Source of the DNA: Streptomyces albidoflavus | GTDB lineage: Bacteria; Actinomycetota; Actinomycetes; Streptomycetales; Streptomycetaceae | NCBI RefSeq assembly: GCF_000719955.1 | Contig: NZ_JOII01000020.1 | Location: 1-64,000, forward strand | Length of the DNA: 64,000 nt | Reading direction: 5' to 3' | In this document: positions 51,397-61,181 of the stretch, piece by piece | Numbering within the stretch: the first letter of the stretch is position 1 | Layout: each line of letters opens with the position of its first letter | Position numbers and translations under genes: made by a program | The notes under the pieces: generated by a model | What the model was told of the DNA's origin: nothing | The model's database searches: none | Seen by the model: the letters and a program-made list of their open reading frames with translations, nothing else

Positions 51397-52554
51397 TCAG
51401 AGACCCATGTTCTTCGCGATGATCATCTTCATGACCTCGCTGGTGCCGCCGTAGATGCGGTTGACGCGGTTGTCCGCGTACAGGCGGGCGATCGGGTACT
51501 CATTCATGTAGCCGTAGCCGCCGTGCAGCTGGAGGCAGCGGTCGATGACGCGGGAGGCGACCTCGGTGCAGAAGAGCTTGGCGGAGGCGGCCTCGGCGGC
51601 GCTCAGCTCACCGGCGTCGTGGGCCTCCAGGGCGCGGTCGCAGACGGCCTCGGCGGCGTCGACCTCGGCCTGGCAGGCGGCCAGCTCGAACTTGGTGTTC
51701 TGGAAGGAGGCGACCGTCTTGCCGAAGACCGTGCGGTCCTGGACGTACTCCTTGGCGAACCGGATCGCGGCGGCGGCCTGGGCGTAGGCGCCGACCGCGA
51801 TGCCCAGGCGCTCCTGGGGGAGGTTCTGGCCGAGGTAGGCGAAGCCCTTGTTCTCCTCGCCGAGCAGGTCCTCGACGGGGACCTTGACGTCGGTGAAGGA
51901 GAGTTCGGCGGTGTCGGAGGTGCGCAGGCCCAGCTTGTCGAGCTTGCGGCCGACGGCGTACCCCTCGGAGGTGGTGTCGACCACGAAGAGGGAGATGCCG
52001 AAGCGGCGGTCCTCGGGGGTGGGCGCGGCGGTGCGGGCACAGACGATGACGCGGTCGGCGTGGACGCCGCCGGTGATGAAGGTCTTGGCGCCGTTGAGCA
52101 CGTAGTGGCTGCCGTCGGCCGAGAGCTTGGCGGTGGTCTTCATGCCGGCCAGGTCGGAGCCGGTGCCGGGCTCGGTCATGGCGATGGCGTACATGGTGGT
52201 GCCGGTGACGAAGTCGGGCAGCCAGCGCTTCTTCTGGTCCTCGGTGGCGTACGCCTTGAGGTAGGGCAGGCAGAGCGCGACGTGGACGCCGGAGCCGCCG
52301 AAGGAGACGCCGGCGCGGGCGCACTCCTCGGAGATGATCGCCTGGTACTTGAAGGACTCCTCGCCGGCGCCGCCGAACTCCTCGGGCACCTCGATGCCGA
52401 AGATGCCCAGCTCGCCGAGCTTGTAGTAGAACTCCCGCGGCGCCTGGCCGGCGGCCAGCCACTCGTCGTAGACCGGGACGACCTCGGCCTCGATGAAGGA
52501 CCGGAGGGTGTCGCGGAACGCCTCGTGGTCCTCGTTGTACACCGTACGACGCAT
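51397..52554 (-). CDS. Acyl-CoA dehydrogenase
   Basis: A 385-residue FAD-dependent acyl-CoA dehydrogenase. Characteristic segments are AMTEPGTGSDLAGMKTTA (flavin site), FITGGVHAD, RTVFGKTVASFQNTKF, and the C-terminal QLHGGYGYMNEYPIARLYADNRVNRIYGGTSEVMKMIIAKNMG. The catalytic Glu position is compatible with long- or branched-chain substrates; exact substrate not set. ATG 52554 follows TAGGAGC and begins the conserved protein. It lies upstream of tesB and is separated from the TetR gene by 264 nt with no clear features besides GC-rich sequence. Confidence 0.9.
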   Translation of the reverse strand: MRRTVYNEDHEAFRDTLRSFIEAEVVPVYDEWLAAGQAPREFYYKLGELGIFGIEVPEEFGGAGEESFKYQAIISEECARAGVSFGGSGVHVALCLPYLKAYATEDQKKRWLPDFVTGTTMYAIAMTEPGTGSDLAGMKTTAKLSADGSHYVLNGAKTFITGGVHADRVIVCARTAAPTPEDRRFGISLFVVDTTSEGYAVGRKLDKLGLRTSDTAELSFTDVKVPVEDLLGEENKGFAYLGQNLPQERLGIAVGAYAQAAAAIRFAKEYVQDRTVFGKTVASFQNTKFELAACQAEVDAAEAVCDRALEAHDAGELSAAEAASAKLFCTEVASRVIDRCLQLHGGYGYMNEYPIARLYADNRVNRIYGGTSEVMKMIIAKNMGL

Positions 52555-52818
52555 GGTGATGCTCCTAGATCGGCTCGGGACCGGCCGCGCGGGGCGGTCG
52601 GCCCACTCTCGTCCGGGCCGCGTCTCCGGTCCGGCCATGGGCGCGCAAGCACGCTTTCACCGACCGGCACAGACCACCGGCTAAGCGCTTGCTCAGACGC
52701 AAGTTACCCGGCGGTTCCGGCAGCTGTCCAGGGCATGCGACGGCCGTCACGCGGCACCGGGAGCACGGACACCGCGCGGTACGCGTCACTCCGGTGGAGC
52801 CATGCCCCACCGGCCCCC

Positions 52819-53433
52819 TCAGCCCCGCGCGGGCGCCCCGGCGCCGGCCGCGAAGGCGCCCCGGGCGAGGCGGTGCAGCAGCTCGGACATGCCGGCCCGG
52901 CCCGGCAGGGCGCCCGGCCGGCCGAGGTGCGGGGTGGAGTTGAGCAGGCCGAACACCGCGTGGACGGTCGCGCGGGCGGCGGGCTCGTCGAACTCCGGGT
53001 AGAGGCGGCGGACGGCCTCGACCCACAGCTCGACGTACTGGCGCTGGAGGCGGCGGACCCGCTTGCGGTCGGCGTCGCGCAGGCGGTCCAGCTCGCGGTC
53101 GTGGAGGGTGATCAGGGGGCGGTCGTCGAGGGCGAAGTCGATGTGGCCCGCGATGAGCGAGTCGAGGACGGCCTCCGGCGCGGTGCGGTCGGCCGCCTCG
53201 GTGCGCTGCCTGCCGCCCTCCAGGAGCTGTTCGGAGATGCCGACGAGCAGTTCGGCGAGCATCGCGTCCTTGCCCGCGAAGTGGCGGTAGAGGCCGGGCC
53301 CGCTGATGCCGACGGCGGCCCCTATCTCGTCCACGCCGACCCCGTGGAAGCCCCGCTCGGCGAAGAGGCGGGCGGCCTCCTTGAGGATCTGCTCGCGGCG
53401 GGTGGGGGTGGCGGTGGGAGTCATGGAACTCAT
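52819..53433 (-). CDS. TetR-family repressor of acyl-CoA metabolism (AccR-like)
   Basis: A 204-residue TetR regulator with HTH RREQILKEAARLFAERGFHGVGVDEIGAAVGISGPGLYRHFAGKDAML, and a C-terminal helical domain with VLDSLIAGHIDFALDDRPLITLHDRE. It is divergent from the acyl-CoA carboxylase operon, and the gap contains two 16-nt sites of the form GTTAx-N6-TTAAC. I recall GTTAA-N6-TTAAC as the motif of S. avermitilis AccR, a repressor that responds to short-chain acyl-CoA and controls carboxylase and branched-chain catabolic genes. That makes this its likely homologue. ATG 53433 or 53424. Confidence 0.85.
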   Translation of the reverse strand: MSSMTPTATPTRREQILKEAARLFAERGFHGVGVDEIGAAVGISGPGLYRHFAGKDAMLAELLVGISEQLLEGGRQRTEAADRTAPEAVLDSLIAGHIDFALDDRPLITLHDRELDRLRDADRKRVRRLQRQYVELWVEAVRRLYPEFDEPAARATVHAVFGLLNSTPHLGRPGALPGRAGMSELLHRLARGAFAAGAGAPARG

Positions 53434-53446
53434 TCTAGACAGGGTC

Positions 53447-53491
53447 GTTAGCGGTCGTTAACCTGTCCGCAACGCGTTAACGGTCATTAAC
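53447..53491. promoter_or_regulatory. Two AccR-type operators upstream of the leucine degradation operon
   Basis: Site 1 GTTAGCGGTCGTTAAC (53447-53462) and site 2 GTTAACGGTCATTAAC (53476-53491) are 16-nt pseudo-palindromes with 29-nt centre spacing. Site 2 has perfect GTTAA/TTAAC arms. They sit between the divergent TetR gene and the carboxylase beta gene and should control both. Confidence 0.8.
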
Positions 53492-53548
53492 GCCGGAGCG
53501 GTCGCCCCACCGGAGGCCGCGCCGGTCACGGCAAGGGAGCCACAGGCC

Positions 53549-55180
53549 ATGCGAGAGGCACCAGTGCTGGGGAGCGCCGCCGATCCGGCGTCCGACACCT
53601 GGCGGACCAACGAAGAGGCGCACACCAAGCTCGCCGCGCGGCTGCGCGAGAAGCTGGCCGAGGCCCGCCTCGGCGGCGGCGAGCGCTCCCGGGCCCGGCA
53701 CGTGGCCCGCGGCAAGCTCCTCCCCCGCGACCGGGTCGACGCCCTGCTCGACCCCGGTTCGCCCTTCCTGGAGCTGGCCCCGCTGGCGGCCGACGGGATG
53801 TACGGCGGGGGCGCCCCGGCCGCCGGGGTGATCGCCGGGATCGGGCGGGTCTCGGGCCGGCTCTGCGTGATCGTGGCCAACGACGCCACGGTCAAGGGCG
53901 GCACGTACTACCCGATGACCGTCAAGAAGCACCTGCGCGCCCAGGAGGTGGCGCTGGAGAACCGGCTGCCCTGCCTCTACCTGGTCGACTCCGGCGGCGC
54001 CTTCCTGCCGATGCAGGACGAGGTCTTCCCCGACCGGGACCACTTCGGCCGCATCTTCTACAACCAGGCCCGCCTCTCCGGCTCCGGCATCGCCCAGATC
54101 GCCGCCGTCCTCGGCTCCTGCACCGCCGGCGGCGCCTACGTCCCGGCGATGAGCGACGAGGCCGTCATCGTGCGCAACCAGGGCACGATCTTCCTCGGCG
54201 GGCCGCCGCTGGTGAAGGCGGCCACCGGTGAGGTCGTCACCGCCGAGGAGCTGGGCGGCGGCGAGGTCCACTCGCGCACCTCCGGCGTCACCGACCACCT
54301 CGCCGAGGACGACGCGCACGCCCTGCGCATCGTCCGCGACATCGTCGCCACCCTGCCGCCCTCCCCCGAGCCCAGCTGGGAACTGCTCCCCGTCGAGCCC
54401 CCGGCCCTGGACCCGGCGGGCCTGTACGGCGCCGTCCCGGCCGACTCGCGCACCCCGTACGACGTGCGCGAGGTCATCGGGCGCGTCGTGGACGGCTCGC
54501 GGTTCGCGGAGTTCAAGCAGGAGTACGGGCAGACGCTGGTCACCGGGTTCGCGCGCATCCACGGCCACCCGGTCGGCATCGTCGCCAACAACGGCATCCT
54601 CTTCTCGGAGTCCGCCCAGAAGGGCGCCCACTTCATCGAGCTGTGCGACCAGCGGGGCATCCCGCTGCTCTTCCTCCAGAACATCTCCGGCTTCATGGTC
54701 GGCCGGGACTACGAGGCCGGCGGTATCGCCAAGCACGGCGCCAAGATGGTCACCGCCGTCGCCTGTGCCCGCGTCCCCAAGCTCACCGTCGTCATCGGCG
54801 GCTCGTACGGCGCGGGCAACTACTCGATGTGCGGCCGGGCCTACAGCCCCCGCTTCCTGTGGATGTGGCCCAACGCCAAGATCTCCGTGATGGGCGGCGA
54901 GCAGGCCGCCTCGGTCCTCGCCACCGTCAAGCGGGACCAGATCGAGGCGCGCGGCGAGGAGTGGCCCGCCGAGGCCGAGGAGGAGTTCAAGGCACCGGTC
55001 CGCGCCCAGTACGAGACGCAGGGCGACGCCTACTACGCCACCGCCCGCCTCTGGGACGACGGCGTCATCGACCCGCTGGAGACCCGCCGCGTCGTCGGCC
55101 TGGCCCTGACCGCCTGCGCCCAGGCGCCGGTCCCCTCGCGCGACTCCGAGGCCCAGGGCTTCGGCGTCTTCCGGATGTGA
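53549..55180 (+). CDS. Acyl-CoA carboxylase beta subunit (carboxyltransferase), methylcrotonyl-CoA type
   Basis: A 543-residue carboxyltransferase with two crotonase-fold halves. Seen: [58 protein letters not shown] (typical of methylcrotonyl-CoA carboxylase rather than propionyl-CoA carboxylase), [30 protein letters not shown], and [19 protein letters not shown] near the oxyanion sites. It joins a biotin-bearing alpha subunit to carboxylate 3-methylcrotonyl-CoA in leucine degradation. ATG 53549 follows AGGGAG. First gene of the plus-strand operon, 57-62 nt before the alpha-subunit gene. Confidence 0.9.
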   Translation: MREAPVLGSAADPASDTWRTNEEAHTKLAARLREKLAEARLGGGERSRARHVARGKLLPRDRVDALLDPGSPFLELAPLAADGMYGGGAPAAGVIAGIGRVSGRLCVIVANDATVKGGTYYPMTVKKHLRAQEVALENRLPCLYLVDSGGAFLPMQDEVFPDRDHFGRIFYNQARLSGSGIAQIAAVLGSCTAGGAYVPAMSDEAVIVRNQGTIFLGGPPLVKAATGEVVTAEELGGGEVHSRTSGVTDHLAEDDAHALRIVRDIVATLPPSPEPSWELLPVEPPALDPAGLYGAVPADSRTPYDVREVIGRVVDGSRFAEFKQEYGQTLVTGFARIHGHPVGIVANNGILFSESAQKGAHFIELCDQRGIPLLFLQNISGFMVGRDYEAGGIAKHGAKMVTAVACARVPKLTVVIGGSYGAGNYSMCGRAYSPRFLWMWPNAKISVMGGEQAASVLATVKRDQIEARGEEWPAEAEEEFKAPVRAQYETQGDAYYATARLWDDGVIDPLETRRVVGLALTACAQAPVPSRDSEAQGFGVFRM

Positions 55181-55242
55181 GCGGCATGGCCACCGACCAG
55201 GCAGCACGCAGCGCCCCCGCCGCAGCAGGAGGAGCCAGAACC

Positions 55243-57270
55243 ATGTTCGACACGGTGCTCGTCGCCAACCGGGGCGAGATCGCGGTCCGCGTCATCCGCA
55301 CCCTGCGCGAGCTGGGGGTGCGCTCGGTCGCGGTGTACAGCGACGCCGACGCCGACGCCCGGCACGTCCGCGAGGCCGACACGGCCGTACGGATCGGCCC
55401 GGCGGCCGCCGCCGAGAGCTACCTGCACATCCCCCGCCTGCTGGAGGCGGCCCGCCGCACCGGCGCCCAGGCGGTCCACCCCGGGTACGGCTTCCTCGCC
55501 GAGAACGCCGCCTTCGCGCGGGCCTGCGCCGAGGAGGGGCTGGTCTTCATCGGGCCGCCCGCCGACGCCATCGCGCTGATGGGCGACAAGATCCGCGCCA
55601 AGGAGACGGTGCGCGCGGCCGGGGTCCCGGTCGTCCCCGGCTCCTCGGGCAGCGGCCTGACCGACGCCGAGCTGGCCGCCGCCGCCCGCGAGATCGGCAT
55701 GCCCGTCCTGCTGAAGCCGTCCGCGGGCGGCGGCGGCAAGGGGATGCGGCTGGTCCGCGAGGAGGCGGCGCTCGCCGAGGAGATCGCCGCCGCCCGGCGC
55801 GAGGCCCGCGCCTCCTTCGGCGACGACACCCTGCTGGTGGAGCGGTGGATCGACCGGCCCCGGCACATCGAGATCCAGGTGCTCGCCGACGGCCACGGCA
55901 ACGTCGTCCACCTCGGCGAGCGCGAGTGCTCGCTCCAGCGCCGCCACCAGAAGATCGTCGAGGAGGCGCCGAGCGTCCTGCTGGACGAGGCGACCCGGGC
56001 CGCGATGGGCGAGGCCGCCGTCCAGGCCGCCCGCTCCTGCGGCTACACCGGCGCCGGGACGGTCGAGTTCATCGTCCCGGGCGACGACCCGGCCGGGTAC
56101 TGCTTCATGGAGATGAACACCCGTCTCCAGGTCGAGCACCCCGTCACCGAGCTGATCACCGGGGTCGACCTCGTCGCGTGGCAGCTGCGGGTGGCCGCCG
56201 GCGAACCGCTCCCCTTCGCCCAGGACGCCATCACCCTCACCGGCCACGCCGTCGAGGCCCGCCTCTGCGCCGAGGACCCCGCCCGCGGCTTCCTCCCCTC
56301 CGGCGGCACCGTCCTCGCCCTCGCCGAGCCCACCGGCCCGGGCATCCGCACCGACTCCGGCCTCAGCGAGGGCACCGAGGTCACCAGCGTCTACGACCCG
56401 ATGCTCGCCAAGGTCATCGCCTACGGCCCCGACCGCCCCACCGCCCTGCGCCGCCTGCGCGCCGCCCTCGCCGGCACCGTCACCCTGGGCGTCCCCACCA
56501 ACGCCGGGTTCCTGCGCCGCCTCCTCGCCCACCCGGACGTGGTCGCGGGCGCCCTCGACACCGGCCTCGTCGCCCGCGAGGCCGACGCCCTCGCCGACCC
56601 GGGCGTCCCGCCGGAGGTCTACGAGGCCGCGGCCGCCGTCCGCCTGGCCCGACTGGCCCCCGTCCCCGACGCCCGGGGCTGGAGCGACCCGTTCGCCGCC
56701 GCCGACGGCTGGCGCCTGGCGGGCCCGCCCGCACCGGTCGTCCACCATCTCCGCGTCCCCGGCCAGGAGACCGTGGCGTACACCGCCGAGGCCCCCGGCA
56801 CCCACCGGGTCACCGCCGACTCGGTCGCCGTCACCCTCGACGGCGTACGCCACTCCTTCCGCCGGGCCGGGCAGTGGCTGGCCCGCGAGGGTGACGCCTG
56901 GCAGGTCACCGACGTCGACCCGGTCGCCGAGGCGCTGGCCGGGGCCGACCGGGCGGCCGGGGCGAAGGCGCTGACGGCGCCCATGCCGGGCACGGTGACG
57001 CTGGTCAAGGTCGCCCTCGGCGAGGAGGTCGAGGAAGGGCAGGGCCTGCTGGTGGTGGAGGCGATGAAGATGGAGCACCTCATCTGCGCCCCGCACGCCG
57101 GCACCGTCACCGAACTCGACGTCTCCCCCGGCACCACGGTCGCCATGGACCAGGTCCTCGCCGTCGTCACCCCGCCGGAGGCCCCCGAGCTCCCGTCCGG
57201 GGACGCCCCCGCCGAGACCGCCGTCGTACGGCAGGCTCCCGCCACCCCCGCCGAGGAGGCCCAGGCATGA
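55243..57270 (+). CDS. Acyl-CoA carboxylase alpha subunit (biotin carboxylase with BCCP), methylcrotonyl-CoA type
   Basis: A 675-residue biotin-dependent carboxylase subunit. The N-terminus [20 protein letters not shown] is the usual biotin carboxylase start; the ATP-grasp domain has [17 protein letters not shown] and the catalytic [14 protein letters not shown], then [15 protein letters not shown] middle BT-type domain leads to a C-terminal biotinyl domain with AMKMEH (Lys609). Start: AGGAGG at 55227-55232 lies 10 nt before ATG 55243, a better choice than the upstream in-frame ATG 55186. The stop overlaps the HMG-CoA lyase start by 4 nt. Confidence 0.93.
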   Translation: MFDTVLVANRGEIAVRVIRTLRELGVRSVAVYSDADADARHVREADTAVRIGPAAAAESYLHIPRLLEAARRTGAQAVHPGYGFLAENAAFARACAEEGLVFIGPPADAIALMGDKIRAKETVRAAGVPVVPGSSGSGLTDAELAAAAREIGMPVLLKPSAGGGGKGMRLVREEAALAEEIAAARREARASFGDDTLLVERWIDRPRHIEIQVLADGHGNVVHLGERECSLQRRHQKIVEEAPSVLLDEATRAAMGEAAVQAARSCGYTGAGTVEFIVPGDDPAGYCFMEMNTRLQVEHPVTELITGVDLVAWQLRVAAGEPLPFAQDAITLTGHAVEARLCAEDPARGFLPSGGTVLALAEPTGPGIRTDSGLSEGTEVTSVYDPMLAKVIAYGPDRPTALRRLRAALAGTVTLGVPTNAGFLRRLLAHPDVVAGALDTGLVAREADALADPGVPPEVYEAAAAVRLARLAPVPDARGWSDPFAAADGWRLAGPPAPVVHHLRVPGQETVAYTAEAPGTHRVTADSVAVTLDGVRHSFRRAGQWLAREGDAWQVTDVDPVAEALAGADRAAGAKALTAPMPGTVTLVKVALGEEVEEGQGLLVVEAMKMEHLICAPHAGTVTELDVSPGTTVAMDQVLAVVTPPEAPELPSGDAPAETAVVRQAPATPAEEAQA

Positions 57271-58244
57271 CGGAATCGCCCACCCCCGCCACCGGGCCCG
57301 GCGTCCCGGGCCTGCCCATGGTGGTCCGCGCCGACGGGCTGCCCTCCCGGGTCCGTATCCACGAGGTGGGCCCGCGCGACGGGCTCCAGAACGAGAAGAC
57401 GGTCGTCCCCACCGAGGTGAAGGCCGAGTTCGTCCGGCGCCTCGCGGCGGCCGGGCTCACCACCGTGGAGGCGACCAGCTTCGTCCGCCCCGAGTGGGTG
57501 CCCCAGCTCGCCGACGCCGAGCAGCTCTTCCCGATGCTGGACGAGGTGCGCGAGGCCGGCACCGACCTGCCCGTGCTGGTCCCCAACGCGCGGGGGCTGG
57601 ACCGGGCGCTGGCCCTCGGCGCCCGGCACGTCGCGGTCTTCGCCTCGGCCACCGAGACCTTCGCCCGCCGCAACCTCAACCGGACCGTCGCCGAGTCCCT
57701 GGCCATGTTCGAGCCGGTCGTCACCCGCGCCAAGGCCGAGGGCCTGCGGGTCCGCGGCTACCTCTCGATGTGCTTCGGCGACCCGTGGGAGGGCCCGGTC
57801 CCCGAGGCCCAGGTGGTCCAGGTCGCCACCGCCCTGCACGCCATGGGCTGCGACGAACTCTCGCTCGGCGACACCATCGGCGTCGCCACCCCCGGCCAGG
57901 TCGGCTCCCTGCTGCGCGCCCTGCACGCGGCGGGCGTCGAACCCGGCGCCCTCGCCGTCCACTTCCACGACACCTACGGCCAGGCCCTCTCCAACACCCT
58001 CGCCGCCCTCCAGCACGGCGTCACCGTCGTGGACGCCTCCGCCGGGGGCCTCGGCGGCTGCCCGTACGCCCAGAGCGCCACCGGGAACCTCGCCACCGAG
58101 GACCTGGTCTGGATGCTGCACGGCCTCGGCATCGACACCGGCACCGACCTCGGCGCGCTCGTCGCCACCAGCGACTGGCTCGCCGCCCGGCTGGGCCGCC
58201 CCAGCCCGTCCCGCACCGTCCGCGCCCTCTCCCACCAGGAGTAG
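57267..58244 (+). CDS. Hydroxymethylglutaryl-CoA lyase
   Basis: A 325-residue class I HMGL-type TIM-barrel lyase that splits HMG-CoA to acetoacetate and acetyl-CoA, the last step of leucine degradation. The N-terminal [12 protein letters not shown] motif, [14 protein letters not shown], the [12 protein letters not shown] segment, [12 protein letters not shown] and the catalytic Cys motif [15 protein letters not shown] are all present. It overlaps the carboxylase alpha gene (ATGA, 57267-57270), so it is in the same operon. About 20 extra residues at the N-terminus are Pro-rich. Confidence 0.93.
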   Translation: MTESPTPATGPGVPGLPMVVRADGLPSRVRIHEVGPRDGLQNEKTVVPTEVKAEFVRRLAAAGLTTVEATSFVRPEWVPQLADAEQLFPMLDEVREAGTDLPVLVPNARGLDRALALGARHVAVFASATETFARRNLNRTVAESLAMFEPVVTRAKAEGLRVRGYLSMCFGDPWEGPVPEAQVVQVATALHAMGCDELSLGDTIGVATPGQVGSLLRALHAAGVEPGALAVHFHDTYGQALSNTLAALQHGVTVVDASAGGLGGCPYAQSATGNLATEDLVWMLHGLGIDTGTDLGALVATSDWLAARLGRPSPSRTVRALSHQE

Positions 58245-58303
58245 GACGCTCCCCCGCTCTGCCGCCGTACCCCGTCGCCGCAGCTCACTAGGAGTCGTAC
58301 CCG

Positions 58304-59479
58304 ATGTCCCTGGACCACCGGCTCTCCGCCGAACACGAGGAACTCCGCCGTACCGTCGAGGCGTTCGCCCACGACGTCATCGGCCCCAAGATCGGCGACC
58401 TCTACGAGCGCCACGAGTTCCCCTACGAGATCGTCCGCGAGATGGGCCGAATGGGCCTGTTCGGCCTGCCCTTCCCCGAGGAGTACGGCGGCATGGGCGG
58501 CGACTACCTCGCCCTCGGCATCGCCTTGGAGGAACTGGCCCGCGTCGACTCCTCCGTCGCCATCACCCTGGAGGCGGGCGTCTCGCTGGGCGCCATGCCG
58601 ATCCACCTCTTCGGCACCGAGGAGCAGAAGCGCGAGTGGCTGCCGCGCCTGTGCGCCGGCGAGATCCTCGGCGCCTTCGGCCTGACCGAGCCCGGCGCCG
58701 GCTCGGACGCGGGCGGCACCCGCACCACCGCCCGCCTCGACGAGGCGACCGACGAGTGGGTCATCAACGGCGGCAAGTGCTTCATCACCAACTCCGGCAC
58801 CGACATCACCGGCCTCGTCACCGTCACCGCCGTCACCGGCCGCAAGCCCGACGGCTCCCCGCTGATCTCCGCGATCATCGTCCCCTCCGGCACCCCCGGC
58901 TTCACCGTGGCCGCCCCGTACTCCAAGGTCGGCTGGAACGCCTCCGACACCCGCGAGCTCTCCTTCGACGAGGTCCGCGTCCCCGCCGCCAACCTCCTCG
59001 GCGAACAGGGCCGCGGCTACGCCCAGTTCCTCCGCATCCTCGACGAGGGCCGCATCGCCATCGCCGCGCTGGGCACCGGCCTCGCCCAGGGCTGCGTCGA
59101 CGAGTCGGTCAAGTACGCCGCCGAACGCCACGCCTTCGGCAAGCCCATCGGCGCCAACCAGGCCATCCAGTTCAAGATCGCCGACATGGACACCCGCGCC
59201 TACACCGCCCGCCTCGCCTGGCGCGACGCCGCCAGCCGCCTGGTCGCCGGCGAACCCTTCAAGAAGCAGGCCGCCGCCGCCAAGCTCCACTCCTCCACCG
59301 TCGCCGTCGACAACGCCCGCGACGCCACCCAGATCCACGGCGGCTACGGCTTCATGAACGAGTACCCGGTCGCCCGCATGTGGCGCGACAGCAAGATTCT
59401 GGAAATCGGCGAGGGCACGAGCGAGGTCCAGCGGATGCTGATCGCGCGGGAGTTGGGGGTGGGTGGGGGGCGGGGATAG
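58304..59479 (+). CDS. acdH: Acyl-CoA dehydrogenase, isovaleryl-CoA type
   Basis: A 391-residue FAD enzyme predicted to oxidise isovaleryl-CoA or other branched acyl-CoA. Seen: FGLTEPGAGSDAGGTRTTARL, FITNSGTDITG, RHAFGKPIGANQAIQFKIADM, and QIHGGYGFMNEYPVARMWRDSKILEIGEGTSEVQRMLIAREL. I recall the AcdH group of Streptomyces (branched-chain acyl-CoA dehydrogenase) with this sequence pattern. AGGAG at 58290-58294 precedes ATG 58304 by 9 nt. It completes the pathway isovaleryl-CoA, methylcrotonyl-CoA, methylglutaconyl-CoA (hydratase not in window), HMG-CoA, acetoacetate. Confidence 0.9.
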   Translation: MSLDHRLSAEHEELRRTVEAFAHDVIGPKIGDLYERHEFPYEIVREMGRMGLFGLPFPEEYGGMGGDYLALGIALEELARVDSSVAITLEAGVSLGAMPIHLFGTEEQKREWLPRLCAGEILGAFGLTEPGAGSDAGGTRTTARLDEATDEWVINGGKCFITNSGTDITGLVTVTAVTGRKPDGSPLISAIIVPSGTPGFTVAAPYSKVGWNASDTRELSFDEVRVPAANLLGEQGRGYAQFLRILDEGRIAIAALGTGLAQGCVDESVKYAAERHAFGKPIGANQAIQFKIADMDTRAYTARLAWRDAASRLVAGEPFKKQAAAAKLHSSTVAVDNARDATQIHGGYGFMNEYPVARMWRDSKILEIGEGTSEVQRMLIARELGVGGGRG

Positions 59480-59593
59480 CAAAGCCCCCTCCAGGGAGCC
59501 CGCCCACAGTCCGGAAGAACGACCGCCGTCGTCAGCTCCGGACACGTATCGAAGCCACGCCTCCGAGTCGCCCCGCCTACCCCGGCAACTGGC

Positions 59594-59631
59594 GGCCCCG
59601 CCCAGCCCTCCTCGGAGGACCGGGCGGGGCC
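59594..59631. terminator. Terminator between acdH and the EspG-like gene
   Basis: GGCCCCGCCC (59594-59603) pairs with GGGCGGGGCC (59622-59631); an inner CCTC/GAGG step extends the hairpin. It lies between convergent genes. Confidence 0.7.
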
Positions 59632-59672
59632 TCCCGCCGAGCAATGGCGCCCGGAAGTGCGTCCCGCCCCGC

Positions 59673-60515
59673 TCAGGCAGCGCCGGCGGGCTCCGGCGCG
59701 AACTCCTCCTCTGTCGGGAGCAGGTCGGTGATCAGCTGCCACACCTGCTTCGGGTCGACACGGACAAGCTTCAGCGGGGTCGTGTCGACCACCTGGCCGG
59801 GCAGGATCGGCTCGCCGGGCAGTTCGCGGTGCCAGTAGCCGAGCGGGCCGCAGTCCCAGACGGCGAAGCCGCGCACCTGCATGGCCGCCTTGCCCTCGTC
59901 GTGGCCCTGCCAGGCGGCCGTCATCCGCCAGCTGGACCGCATCGCACCGAGGAGCTTGGCGAGGGTGGCCACCTGGGACTTCCGGGTGAGGCCCGCGCCC
60001 TTGAGCGCCTCGGCGATCCTGGCGAGTCCGTCCTCAGCGCTCAGCCCGTGCAGGCCGTCCAGCGTGTCGAGCCCGGCATCGAGCACGGCCATGGTCGTCT
60101 CCACGACCGGGGTGGCGACCTCCTCGTACTCCTCGCCCTGGAGGTTGATCATCCGGGCCAGCGCCCAGACAAGCATGTTCGGCTCCAGCCGGACGTACTC
60201 GGACTCCTCGGAACCGGGCCACGCCTCGTGCGAGTAGACGTGGCCGTCGCCGATGGTCACGCCATGGTGCAGGGTGCCGTGCTCCCCGAGCGCTTCGACG
60301 TGGAGAACCACGGCCGGGGCGCGCAGGGTGCTGACCAGCGGGGCCAGCAGCAGGGAGAGGTCGCCCGCCTCGTCGGTCAGGCCGGCCTCCCGGAGTTCAC
60401 GGTCCGGGCCTGCCAGCTCAGCCGGGACCTCCTCCCCTGCTATGCGGTGTCCGAGGACGGCGAGGTGCTGCTCGGCGAGGCGGAAACGACCTCGGGTGCT
60501 GTCGTAGGAGGGCAT
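59673..60515 (-). CDS. EspG-like ESX-secretion-associated chaperone (tentative)
   Basis: A 280-residue soluble acidic protein. The order of elements fits the EspG fold: helix with a REL-x-GL-D turn (GPDRELREAGLTDEAGDLSLLLAPL), strands with APAVVLHVEALGEHG, then GVTIGDGHVYSHEAW, and a long helical part with a RLEPNMLVWALARMINL helix. EspG proteins bind secreted PE/PPE or WXG-type proteins before type VII export. I rate this assignment as moderate to low: no exact motif is available. It is the last gene of a five-gene minus-strand cluster; the others are equally poorly known. Composition is somewhat less GC-rich than the core genes. Confidence 0.45.
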   Translation of the reverse strand: MPSYDSTRGRFRLAEQHLAVLGHRIAGEEVPAELAGPDRELREAGLTDEAGDLSLLLAPLVSTLRAPAVVLHVEALGEHGTLHHGVTIGDGHVYSHEAWPGSEESEYVRLEPNMLVWALARMINLQGEEYEEVATPVVETTMAVLDAGLDTLDGLHGLSAEDGLARIAEALKGAGLTRKSQVATLAKLLGAMRSSWRMTAAWQGHDEGKAAMQVRGFAVWDCGPLGYWHRELPGEPILPGQVVDTTPLKLVRVDPKQVWQLITDLLPTEEEFAPEPAGAA

Positions 60516-60564
60516 GGTGTGTCACTTTCGGTCATACGGGCGGGGCGCGGAATCGGTCCGCTCC

Positions 60565-61134
60565 TCAGTCGAGCCAGGTGAGGGAGCGGGAGAAGACGGA
60601 GCGGATCGCGCCGTTCCGGGTGAGGTTGCGGGTGTCGACGCCCACCATCACGGCCGCCAGGGCCACGTCCGTCGGCGTTGCCGCTCCGGTGATGGTGAAC
60701 GTGACCTTCTTGGCCTTGCCGCGTCCGTGGTGCTGAGTACGGATCTCCACCCCGTCGCGGATCAGGGCGTGGTTCTTCGTACCCCCGCTGGTGGCCTGGT
60801 ACCGATAGCTCTTGCCCTCGACCTGCATCTTGACCGCACGACCCGCCCTGGTCTGCGCCCAGCGGTTCCGCCGCAGCCGGACCCCGGCTCCCCCGACGGT
60901 CAGAGAGGCGAAGAACAAGGAGGGAGTGCGCACGTACGCCCACCCGTCGAAGGCGGTGGTGGGGACGCGGTCCCCGGTCACCTCGGTCACGTGATGATCG
61001 CCGTGCCTGCGGGCCGGATATACCACCTCGATGCGCCCGAAGGACGACGCCTCCCCCCGGTACCCGAACTTCCAGTCGAGGCGGTGACCCGACCGGTCCT
61101 CCCAGCGACCAAGCGTGAATGTCTGCTTTTCCAT
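60565..61134 (-). CDS. Hypothetical basic beta-rich protein in the putative ESX-like cluster
   Basis: A 189-residue basic protein with alternating strands (MEKQTFTLGRW, RIEVVYPARRH, AVKMQVEGKSYRYQ, KVTFTITGAATPTDVALAAVMVG). The central KSYRYQATSGGTKNHALIRDG and end resemble tubby/LURP-like beta-barrels, but I do not trust this enough to name it. ATG 61134 follows GGAAGG. It lies between the EspG-like and the large helical protein on the same strand (50 and 47 nt gaps), so it is probably co-transcribed. Confidence 0.6.
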   Translation of the reverse strand: MEKQTFTLGRWEDRSGHRLDWKFGYRGEASSFGRIEVVYPARRHGDHHVTEVTGDRVPTTAFDGWAYVRTPSLFFASLTVGGAGVRLRRNRWAQTRAGRAVKMQVEGKSYRYQATSGGTKNHALIRDGVEIRTQHHGRGKAKKVTFTITGAATPTDVALAAVMVGVDTRNLTRNGAIRSVFSRSLTWLD

Positions 61135-61181
61135 GGTTCCTTCCCATCGCACCGGCCGACGCGGATGCGGGCCGTCCGCTG

